A stretch of 64,000 bases of DNA from Cepaea nemoralis (taxonomy: Eukaryota; Mollusca; Gastropoda; Stylommatophora; Helicidae). The position numbers and the translations under genes were made by a program. Location of the stretch: positions 1 to 64,000 of the forward strand of contig JACEFZ010014487.1 in NCBI GenBank assembly GCA_014155875.1. The letters are read 5' to 3'. Shown here piece by piece: positions 55,945-64,000 of the stretch (position 1 is the first letter of the stretch; each line of letters starts with the position of its first letter). The notes under the pieces are model-generated. The model was not told the DNA's origin. It was given only the letters and a program-made list of their open reading frames with translations, and did not search any database.

Positions 55945-56020
55945 CTCTGTCTAGTAGTAATCTGATGACATCCAGTTTACAGAAGTTGGCAGCTTCATGC
56001 AAGGCTGTTCCTTTGTCTGT
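55945..56020 (-). CDS. ANKS1: ANKS1-like gene, ankyrin-repeat exon
   Basis: A 76-nt exon between acceptor catcacag (from 56020) and donor GACAGAG|GTATTG. Phase 0 in and 1 out, agreeing with both neighbours. It encodes TDKGTALHEAANFCKLDVIR and LLLDRG, one ankyrin repeat. In human ANKS1 proteins the equivalent segment is TEKGSALHEAALFGKxDVVR and VLLETG. The canonical G of the second helix is C here. The domain is an established protein-binding scaffold; the binding partner in this organism is unknown. Confidence 0.88.
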
Positions 56021-56099
56021 CTGTGATGAGCAGCAGTTTAGTAAACACAAACATTCTGTTAGCTGGGATCATGTACAACACGTGACTACATGTCAATGT

Positions 56100-56880
56100 T
56101 AACTGTTGTAGTCCAGTGTTGGGATAATACTAAATTAGAGGTCTATATTAATTGTTGTAAAGTGCAGGGATAATACTAAACTACAGGTCTATGTTAGCTG
56201 TTGCAGTGCAGTGTTGGGATAATACTAAATTACAGGTCTATATTAATTGTTGTAAAGTGCGGGGATAATACTAAACTACAGGTCTATATGTTAAGTGTTG
56301 TAAAGTGTTGGGATAATACTAAACTACAGATCTATGTGTTGGGATATACTAAACTCAGGGTTTTTAGGGTTGGGATAATACTAAACTAACTAAACTACGG
56401 GTCTATGTTAACTGTTGTAAAGGGTTGGGATAATACTAAACTACGGGTCTATGTTAACTGTTGTAAAGGGTTGGGATAATGTTAAACTACAGGTCTATGT
56501 TAACTGTTGCAGTTTAGTGCTGGGATAATGCTAAACTACAGGTCTATGTTAACTGTTGCAGTTTAGTGCTGGGATAATACTAAACTACAGGTCTATGTTA
56601 ACTGTTGCAGTTTAGTGCTGGGATAATACTAAACTACAGGTCTATGTTAACTGTTGTAAAGTGTTGGGATAATACTAAACTACAGGTCTAAGTTAACTGT
56701 TGCAGTCCTGTGATGGTATAATACTAAACTAATCAATGTTAACTGTTGTAAACTGTTGGGATAATAGAAAATTAATAAATGTTAACTGTTGGAGTAATGT
56801 GTTGGGATAACACTAAACTAATTAATGTCAGCTGTTGTAAAGTTTTAGGATCCTACTAAACTACAGATCAATGTTAACTA
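56100..56880. repeat. Diverged minisatellite of about 46 bp
   Basis: About 16 units of ggtctatgttaactgttgta plus aagtgttgggataatactaaactaca, with variable ends (cagtttagtgc versus aaagtgttgg). It lies immediately upstream (in gene sense) of exon 56020-55945. Confidence 0.92.
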
Positions 56881-56954
56881 TTGGACCCAAGTGTTGCTGT
56901 TTACTGTGGCCAGATCTGCCCTAAGTTTTGAGGCTACTTAAATAAGAGTAGTGC

Positions 56955-57192
56955 TTCTGTCACCTTGGTCAAGGAGTTAACGACACTGTTCGTAATCCTG
57001 TATATCCATGTGGAGAAAACAGCAGCTGCGGGAATCGGCAGCGGTTTGTGCCGCACTGGTAATTTATGAGGGTATGTGAGCCGGTCATTCAGAAAGCAAT
57101 GGCAAGCTACTGAACGTAAAACTTGCCTAGTACATCAACAACAGCTGAAAAATGCTGGTGTTGACTCCAAGGTCCTGTAAGGGATGTGCAAA
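56955..57192 (+). mobile_element. SINE-A copy
   Basis: Contains the altered head tcaccttggtcaaggagtta, the central cattcagaaagcaatggcaa and the tail ggtcctgtaagggatgtgca. Moderately diverged. Confidence 0.8.
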
Positions 57193-57485
57193 AAACAAGT
57201 GATTCTATTCTAATAATTGTTGTGTGTTCACTGGATACACACAAAATAAAGCAACAGTATCGCAATCTTCTTCATGTCTCATACATTGTTCAGCCTGGGA
57301 ACTGCATGCAACAACTGACTGCCACATGGTGACCTGCTCTAGCAAGTTATGCCATCCAATGTCATACGCCCAAAATGCTCTAATGTTTCCACATTCTGCA
57401 CGTTTATTTGTATCCTCCTCCTCTCAATCTTTACTAGTCTCCACGGCTGCTTGCTTCAAGCACATTGTCTTTCCAGTCCAAGTCT

Positions 57486-58315
57486 TCTCTTACATGAATA
57501 TGTCTCTTACATGAATACATCTCTTACATGAATATGTCACTTACATGAATACATCTCTTACATCAGTATGTCTTTTACATGAATAGGTCTCTGACATCAA
57601 TATGTCTTTTATATGAATAGGTCTTTGACATCAATATGTCTTTTGCATGAATAGGTCTTTTACATGAATAGGTCTTTTACATGATAGGTCTTTTACATGA
57701 ATATGTCTTTATGATTTTACATGAATAGGTCTTTTACATGAATAGGTCTTTTACATGAAAAGGTCTTTTACATGAATAGGTCTTTTACATGAATAGGTCT
57801 TTTACATGAATATGTCTTTTATATGAATAGGTCTTTTACATGAATAGGTCTTTTACATGAATAAGTCTTTTACATGAATAGGTCTTTTACATGAATAGGT
57901 CTTTTACATGAATATGTCTTTTACATGAATAGGTCTTTTACATGAATAGGTCTTTTACATGATTAGATCTTTTACATCCATATGTCTTTTTTTCATGAAT
58001 ATGACTTTTACATGAATAGGTCTTTTACATGAATAGGTCTTTTACATGATTAGATCTTTTACATGAATAGGTCTTTTACATCCATATGTCTTTTACATGA
58101 ATATGACTTTTATATGAATGTGTCTTTTACATGAATAGGTCTTTCACGTGAATAGGTCTTTTACATGAATATGTCTTTTACATGAATAGGTCTTTTACAT
58201 GAATAGGTCTTTTACATGAATAGGTCTTTTACATGAATATGTCTTTTACATGAATAGGTCTTTTACATGAACATGTCTTTAATATGAATTTGTCTTTTAC
58301 ATGATTAGGTCTTTT
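57486..58315. repeat. 17-bp minisatellite, about 49 units
   Basis: Units of ttttacatgaataggtc, with variants tatgtc, acatcaata and gattagatc. The left end has looser tctcttacatgaatac units. Confidence 0.95.
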
Positions 58316-58867
58316 CAGCAAAGTTACATGGATGTATTTCTGGTTTACAGTTTTATTCGATCATTTGCTGGGATAGTCATCTCTCTATCTTCTCTCTATC
58401 TTCCTCATCACCAGTGACAACAGATTGCAGTTATGCTTTCCTTCTATACTACTGCTAACAATTACACAAACTCTCAACTATCTACAAACTAACAAGTGTG
58501 GTCTCAGACAGACCCAGAAATATAACAAGACATACAATTGTCTGTAATTTAACTCATCAACTTTTTCGCCCATAATGTTCATGAATGACTTTCTGTCAGT
58601 CCCAATGTCCTGATAATTATTCTACTTTATCACTTAATTTCCCTGTGAGATTGAGTGTCTTAACACTTCTGTTTACCCAAGTGTTGATTTAATTCCAATG
58701 TTGTTTAACCAAAATTTGCTTGCCCCCCTCCCCCACGCCTGTGCGCTAACTGTTACTATTATAATAACCAATGTTTTCTGTAGTCTGCCAATGTTTACTC
58801 TAGTCCATCCAGTTATACAAATATGGGTCATGATACTGTGCCTTTCATACTTCCTTACACAAATGTT
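58316..58867. other. Unassigned intron stretch
   Basis: Unique sequence, with no exon or RNA gene recognised. Confidence 0.5.
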
Positions 58868-59125
58868 TTGGATTTTTTTATAAAAAGGATTTAAAAGTCG
58901 AGAGGACTGACTTCACTGCACCGAGTTTGATCCCATATGGCTCAGTTCTTTCTGAAGTCGGCCCACCGAAAGCATCGCACAGAGCATTAACTCCATAGCT
59001 CCAGCATGAGCCCAGTAGTCTCGAAGAAAACTGCACTCGTGAACCGAACGACTTAGCCCAGAATTTAACCCACAACCCTTGGAGTGCGGGGCAGGCGGCG
59101 TAACCATTTTGCCATGGAGACTCCT
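58868..59125 (-). mobile_element. SINE-B copy
   Basis: On the minus strand: head ggagtctccatggcaaaatg, worn B box gggttaaattctgg, body with catatgggatcaaactcgg. Promoter boxes have point changes, so it is probably inactive. Confidence 0.82.
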
Positions 59126-59221
59126 TTGAAAATGTATTGCCGAGACCAACAGATTTATATTTGACTGCAGATTTATTATTCAAACATCGGCGAGAAACAG
59201 TGTTTCTGTTACATTCAGCAT

Positions 59222-59575
59222 GCTCATATCTGTCAGTATAAGAGTCCGAGGCTCATACACATCTCTGTTAGTATAAGAGTCTGAGGCTCATACACATGTC
59301 TGTTAGTATAAGAGTCTGAGGCTCATACACATGTCTATTAGTATAAGAGTCATACACATATCTGTTAGTATAAGAGTCTGAGGCTCATCCACATGTCTAT
59401 TAGTATAAGAGTCTGAGGCTCATACACATGTCTGTTAGTATAAGAGTCTGAGGCTCATACACATATCTGTTAGTATAAGAGCTGAGGCTCATACACATGT
59501 CTGTTAGTATAAGAGTCTGAGACTAATAGACATATTTGTTAGTATAAGAGTTTGAGGCTCACACAGACTCACACA
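59222..59575. repeat. 37-bp minisatellite, ten units
   Basis: Units of ctgttagtataagagtctga plus ggctcatacacatgt, with one shortened unit near 59345. It ends about 15 bp from the donor of exon 59811-59590. Confidence 0.95.
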
Positions 59576-59589
59576 TGAAAGGTACTCAC

Positions 59590-59811
59590 TCTTGCATCAA
59601 GTGGGAATCCAGCATCTATGAGGTACTGCACTACGGCGCGGTGTCCGTTCCGTGAAGCCAGATGTAGAGGTGTGTTGAGGGCTGATCGTTGTGCTAGAAG
59701 CTCCGGGTGGCATGTCACCAGCTGTTTAACGATGTCTAATCTGTCATACTGAGCTGCCAGGTCTAGTGGGGACAGGTCCTCCAGGTTTCTGATGGTAGGG
59801 TCTGCCTTTTT
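59590..59811 (-). CDS. ANKS1: ANKS1-like gene, two-ankyrin-repeat exon
   Basis: A 222-nt exon (74 codons, phase 0 in and out) between acceptor gtgtatgtag (from 59811) and donor CAAGA|GTGAGT. It starts [13 protein letters not shown], then two ankyrin repeats: [19 protein letters not shown] and [19 protein letters not shown], ending DAGFPLDAR. Human ANKS1 has TDPTIRNSKLETPLDLAALYG, then [22 protein letters not shown] in the same order. The combination DPTIRN plus the two repeats is distinctive for the family, beyond generic ankyrin similarity. The preceding ankyrin exons are not in the 4.2 kb to the right and must lie beyond the window. Confidence 0.9.
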
Positions 59812-59884
59812 CTACATACACAAGTCAGCAATCATTAAGGCCCATTGAGTAACCTTGTTTATTCTTGGCTCTGTTACTCAAGAC

Positions 59885-60110
59885 CTTAAGTTGTGTTATG
59901 TTGTGTTGTGGTGTGTTATGATGTGATGTGTTTGCTGTGTTGTGATATGTTGTGTTATGATGTGTTGTGTTGTAATGTATTGTGATGTGTTGTGGTGATG
60001 TGTTTTGTTGTGGTCTGGTGTGTTGTGATGTGCTGTGTTGTGTTGTGTTATTGTGTGGTGTGGTATGTTATGTTATGTCATGCCATGTCATCTCATGTCA
60101 TGTTATGTTG
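59885..60110. repeat. TGTTG/TGATG-rich simple repeat
   Basis: Irregular low-complexity G/T-rich text, then atgtcatgtcatctcatgtc. The cysteine- and valine-rich frame in it is an artefact. Confidence 0.85.
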
Positions 60111-60189
60111 AATGACATCACTGCACAATGGACATTCTTATGTATGCTCAGTCCTCTAATGTAGCAACCATCTCAAAGTATTTCTGGTT

Positions 60190-60625
60190 ATATCTCCTCT
60201 CTTGACCTGAAATCTGACACTGTTGTGCCTGACCATGCTTCACTCCCAATTTGTGGAGCTGGGCTAGCATAAGTCTTGTCATAATCCACCAACCAAGTCC
60301 ATACTGCACCGATTATATCAGCCCTGTCATCGCAGTCTTGTCATTATCCACCAACCAAGTGCATACTGCACCGATTATATCAGCCCTGTCCGTGTTTCTT
60401 CCTGTTTACATTGGTACACTATTTGCCAGCTGGTCTACGCTTTCATTACCTTTTACTCAGGCATGTCTGAGTGCATATAATCATGTGAATGATGTGACGT
60501 GTGACTTCCGATTGCTATCTATCCACTCAGAGTGGAAACCTATGTCCGGGCACTGGTGACTCATGCATGCATACACACTAAACACAGCCGATGACAGTGG
60601 TGATCCCTGGGGTAGACCCAGTAAG
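60190..60625 (-). pseudogene. LINE RNase H remnant
   Basis: On the minus strand a HQCPDIGFHSEWIDSNRKSH segment and then VKGNESVDQLANSV (GNExAD motif) at about 60420-60475 indicate the end of a LINE-type RNase H domain. Stops interrupt it. A 60-bp duplication of ccaaccaagtccatactgca and gattatatcagccctgtc occurs at 60288-60325 and 60349-60390. Confidence 0.55.
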
Positions 60626-60695
60626 ATATGTTGAGGTTTTAATGCCCATGCACCACATCACAGTGATACTGTTCTGCAATCCGCTTGACTCTGGG

Positions 60696-61832
60696 CCTTG
60701 TTTAGTCTTTCCTCTTCTATGCTGGTGTGTAGCACTACCTTATGTTCTTGTTTAGTCTTTCCTCTTCTATGCTGGTGTGTAGCACTACCTTATGTTCTTG
60801 TTTAGTCTTTCCTCTTCTATGCTGGTGTGTAGCACTACCTTATGTTCTTGTTTAGTCTTTCCTCTTCTATGCTGGTGTGTAGCATTACCATATGTTCTTG
60901 TTTAGTCTTTCCTCTTCTATGCTGGTGTGTAGACTCTACTACCTTATGTTCTTGTTTAGTCTTTCTTCCTCTATGCTGGTGTGTAGCATTACCTTATGTT
61001 CTTGTTTAGTCTTTCCTCTTCTATGCTGGTGTGTAGCATTACCTTATGTTCTTGTTTAGTCTTTCCTCTTCTATGCTGGTGTGTAGCATTACCTTATGTT
61101 CTTGTTTAGTCTTTCCTCTTCTATGCTGGTGTGTAGCACTACCTTATGTTCTTGTTTAGTATTTCCTCTTCTATGCTGGTGTGTAGCACTACCTTATGTT
61201 CTTGTTTAGTCTTTCCTCTTCTATGCTGGTGTGTAGACTCTACTACCTTATGTTCTTGTTTAGTATTTCCTCTTCTATGCTGGTGTGTAGCATTACCTTA
61301 TGTTCTTGTTTAGTCTTTCCTCTTCTATGCTGGTGTGTAGCACTACCTTATGTTCTTGTTTAGTATTTCCTCTTCTATGCTGGTGTGTAGCATTACCTTA
61401 TGTTCTTGTTTAGTCTTTCCTCTTCTATGCTGGTGTGTAGCACTACCTTATGTTCTTGTTTAGTCTTTCCTCTTCTATGCTGGTGTGTAGCATTACCTTA
61501 TGTTCTTGTTTAGTCTTTCCTCTTCTATGCTGGTGTGTAGCATTACCTTATGTTCTTGTTTAGTCTTTCCTCTTCTATGCTGGTGTGTAGCATTACCTTA
61601 TGTTCTTGTTTAGTCTTTCCTCTTCTATGCTGGTGTGTAGCATTACCTTATGTTCTTGTTTAGTCTTTCCTCTTCTATGCTGGTGTGTAGCATTACCTTA
61701 TGTTCTTGTTTAGTCTTTCCTCTTCTATGCTGGTGTGTAGCATTACCTTATGTTCTTGTTTAGTATTTCCTCTTCTATGCTGGTGTGTAGCACTACCTTA
61801 TGTTCTTGTTTAGTATTTCCTCTTCTATGCTC
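60696..61832. repeat. 50-bp minisatellite, about 23 units
   Basis: Units of tgttcttgtttagtctttcc plus tcttctatgctggtgtgtagcattacctta. Variants cactacc/cattacc, gtatttcc/gtctttcc and a five-base insertion (actctacta) mark multi-unit blocks. Four decayed units with ggtgtaattatatacaataa follow to about 62030. Confidence 0.95.
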
Positions 61833-62089
61833 TTTGCAGCTCCAAATTATCTACCTTTGGGTGTAATTAAATACTATAAGCGTGTTTAGTCTTTCCTCTT
61901 CTAAGTTTGGGTGTAATTATATACAATAATCTTGTTTAGTCTTTCCTCTTCTACCTTTAGGTGTAATTATATACTATAATCTAGTTTAGTCTTTCCTCTT
62001 CTACCTGGAATGTAAACATACTTTACAGTCTTGTTTTTTGTTTAGTATAATTAGAAATGCTAATTTGCCAAACTAAGACCAGTTTTTTG

Positions 62090-62097
62090 TTGGGTTT

Positions 62098-62136
<39 letters not shown>
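62090..62136. repeat. Poly-T/poly-G run
   Basis: About 15 T then 29 G, followed by (TTG)n. It sits where SINE-C copies carry their poly(A) tail on the minus strand; G-run length may be inflated. Confidence 0.85.
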
Positions 62137-62138
<2 letters not shown>

Positions 62139-62400
62139 GTTGTTGTTGTGCTCACTCGTTTTCAATTCAAGCATAGTCCATACACACTACTTCTAGTTGT
62201 GATGGGCTGAATTTTGCATGTGAATTAGCTTTCCCTATTAACAGTGTCTCTCGCAATCAGGCGAACCCACTCCGACTTCAGAGGTAACTAAAACCAGTGA
62301 CATGCATGCATCATAGAGAAACAAACTCTGGACTTTCATGATAATCTGCAAGTGTTCAATCACTCTACCACACAAACACCGTAAAAAAACTGTTGTAAGT
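62137..62400 (-). mobile_element. SINE-C, old copy
   Basis: The body matches 17737-18035 (gcgaacccactccgacttca, ttagctttccctattaacag on the plus strand). The head still shows gtgtggtagagtgattgaac but the B box is lost. A false 89-codon minus frame crosses it. Confidence 0.7.
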
Positions 62401-62539
62401 AAGGTGGACTGTTCTTGTGGAGACAACACACATAAAAACATAGCTTTCAGTGTCTGTAAAAATTGTGTATGTTCTTCCAGTGCAAATTGTGGGCAACAAG
62501 CAGACAAGTGATGAGTTGTGAATTGTGTGAATACTGTTC

Positions 62540-62692
62540 AGATAGATGTGGTTTTACAGAAGAATGATGAGAACACCATGGATGGATAGAAAGTGCAATG
62601 AAGATACCTTGAATGAAGTTAACTCACAAACAGAACTGATTACCTGCATCAGAAGAAGACAGTCCAAATTCTTTGGGCGTGTCATGAGTGTT
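62540..62692 (+). pseudogene. RTE/CR1-like LINE RT C-terminal fragment
   Basis: The plus strand reads MWFYRRMMRTPWMDRKCNED and then TCIRRRQSKFFGRVM. This is the well-known C-terminal tail of RTE/CR1-like reverse transcriptases (EMWFYRRMLRIxWxD, IRKRQLxFLGHVMR). It ends abruptly at about 62692. About 50 codons are left, with no catalytic domain. Confidence 0.8.
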
Positions 62693-64000
62693 GCGAAACT
62701 AGCAAACACGTGTGTCTACGTAGTAGGTAAATCCCCGAAGGCGGAGCCTAGCGATGTTATCTAGGTCTCGAGTTATTGTTAACCTCGGGAAAGCTGATTA
62801 GATCATAGGGTGGAGATCATTCTAGATTGTTCTCGTTGTTGATAGTACGGGCTGGCAATATGCACTCGGCAACCTATGAGTTGAACTAGAATGGGTTTCT
62901 CGTGGGATAGAACCCATGTTTCTCAGGGAAAGTAATTTTCCCCCAGAACAAGCAACATCTGCGTGCTTAGAGAGTTCTACGCAACTCAGAAGCTAGCCAT
63001 TTTCCTGTCATTCACCTACACTTCTCTCGCCTGAGCAAGACGCAGTTCGTCAGTCCATAATTGTCTCAATGGAGCTAGTCAGCGCCCGACAAGTTTATGG
63101 CTGAATGCGGTATTGGTCCACGCTCTAAGGTAATAACATGACTCCTTCTTTTCTTGTCTTGATTAATTATATTGCGTGATTATAAATGGCGTTATTTGTG
63201 GTGTCAGTGCGACGACACATGAAAATGAATGTACGTGTAGATCGATACTAGGCGTAAACAGGGACGAGGCTGGTGTATTTACTTGTGAATTATAACAGGA
63301 ATTCTGTGAATACTGTGTAGAACTAGGATTGATCGAAGTCCTTTACTACAGGTTTATGTTACTAGATCTATATATTATTCATCTGCTTTAGGAACTTGCA
63401 TTTATTTATGAGAGCATTATAACTGCTGTGATATTAGTTAATGCTAATTTTAGTGTCATGCTAGCAGACAGGGCAAGATTAAGCAGGGCGTGTTCTGTGT
63501 TCTAATTATTAATTATTAATCAGCTGGGTTACTGTGGTGATGCTTTATTTCTTGTGAATGTAGTGCTGCTGTGTTCCAAAGGAAGGTGGTGCTGCTGTAT
63601 TTCCAATGGAATTGTGGTGCTTATATTCCAGGGGAATGTGCTGACATTGTGGTGTTGATTTATATCATGTGGGGTCGATATATATATTCCTCGAGATTCG
63701 TAAAGGAACGGTGTGTGGTAGTACGACGCGAGTCTGAGTGGGATAGCGTGTGCATATTTACGTCGTGATTCCAAGAGGAACATTCAGTCATATACTCTAC
63801 ACTTTCCTCTGCTCTATCCTTAATGTCTGAGGACACCTATACTAGGGGTAGGGTGATGAGGAAGAGGGTTCTTCTATACCTTGTGAGACAACAGGAATTA
63901 TGGGATGGGATGCTTGCTGCATTCTAAATTTGAGATGACTGGCCCTGCCCAGCCAGTTGAACCATTCACACTTGACCACCGCTAATTAACGGATAAGGGA
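62693..64000. other. Unassigned right end
   Basis: No ankyrin exon or other gene recognised on either strand. 63550-63660 holds loosely repeated ttccaa-ggaatgtggtgctg words. An old repeat element is likely but not identifiable. Confidence 0.45.

Larger units (their letters stand above)
14433..59811 (-). other. ANKS1: ANKS1-like host gene, internal portion
   Basis: One minus-strand transcription unit is inferred from seven exons whose ankyrin part matches the ANKS1 family and whose order and splice phases fit. Phases into and out of the first six exons are 0-0, 0-1, 1-1, 1-2, 2-1 and 1-0. The seventh needs phase 1 upstream, so at least one exon between 31594 and 14732 is undetected. ANKS1 proteins are cytoplasmic adaptors with N-terminal ankyrin repeats, two SAM domains and a C-terminal PTB domain, acting for example at Eph and EGF receptors; function here is inferred by homology. 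The N-terminal ankyrin exons lie to the right and the SAM/PTB exons to the left of what is seen. The largest intron, 51306-34138, contains the 61-bp satellite. Confidence 0.75.

Noticed and set aside
60190..64000. N-terminal ankyrin exons of the ANKS1-like gene
   Set aside because: Searched on the minus strand by eye for TALHxAAxxGH-type motifs with splice signals; none found.

Overview
The window is animal (metazoan) genomic DNA: short conserved exons with phased GT/AG introns, several tRNA-derived SINE families, LINE and Ty3/Gypsy remnants, and a very high load of minisatellites. By my count about 24 kb, over a third of the window, is recognisable tandem array. The repeat style suggests an invertebrate such as a mollusc, another lophotrochozoan or amphioxus, but I cannot name the species.

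The host gene is one large minus-strand gene covering about 45 kb of the window and running off at least its upstream (right) side. Its exons lie at 59811-59590, 56020-55945, 53873-53772, 51481-51307, 34137-34040, 31736-31594 and 14732-14433. The first three encode ankyrin repeats plus the capping segment after them. They closely resemble the C-terminal ankyrin repeats of the ANKS1 family (ANKS1A/ANKS1B; ankyrin repeats, SAM domains and a PTB domain). The next exons encode a low-complexity, proline- and serine-rich linker. Splice phases agree across the first six exons. A phase mismatch before the last exon shows that at least one exon is missing, possibly inside a corrupted stretch at 25.6-28.06 kb. 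The SAM and PTB exons are not seen and would lie to the left.

At 1.3-9.6 kb there is a minus-strand Ty3/Gypsy-type LTR retrotransposon. It has two LTRs, a primer binding site, a polypurine tract, gag with a zinc knuckle, protease, reverse transcriptase, RNase H and integrase remnants. The gag-pol junction carries a textbook -1 frameshift signal: a GGGAAAT slippery heptamer, a 6-nt spacer and a stem-loop. The 30-bp tandem repeat lies in its leader. Its 3' half (about 0.85-5.4 kb) reads like poor base calling with inflated homopolymers.

The introns hold about 20 separate tandem arrays. The largest is a 61-bp satellite of about 9.65 kb with an apparent 19-unit (1,159-bp) higher-order period. 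Others include a 30-bp array that grows out of a SINE tail, and an array just downstream of exon 14732-14433 in which every unit carries a donor-like GTAAGT on the gene strand. Interspersed elements include five SINE-like families (called SINE-A to SINE-E here), a LINE whose protein ends in an EHLWxCPEC-like motif, an RTE-like LINE, a TTAA-flanked MITE candidate and a near-perfect 37-bp hairpin.

I found no CRISPR array, rRNA, functional tRNA or convincing unknown multi-gene system. The observations most worth following are the frameshift element, the SINE-seeded satellite, the splice-site-bearing array and the higher-order satellite.
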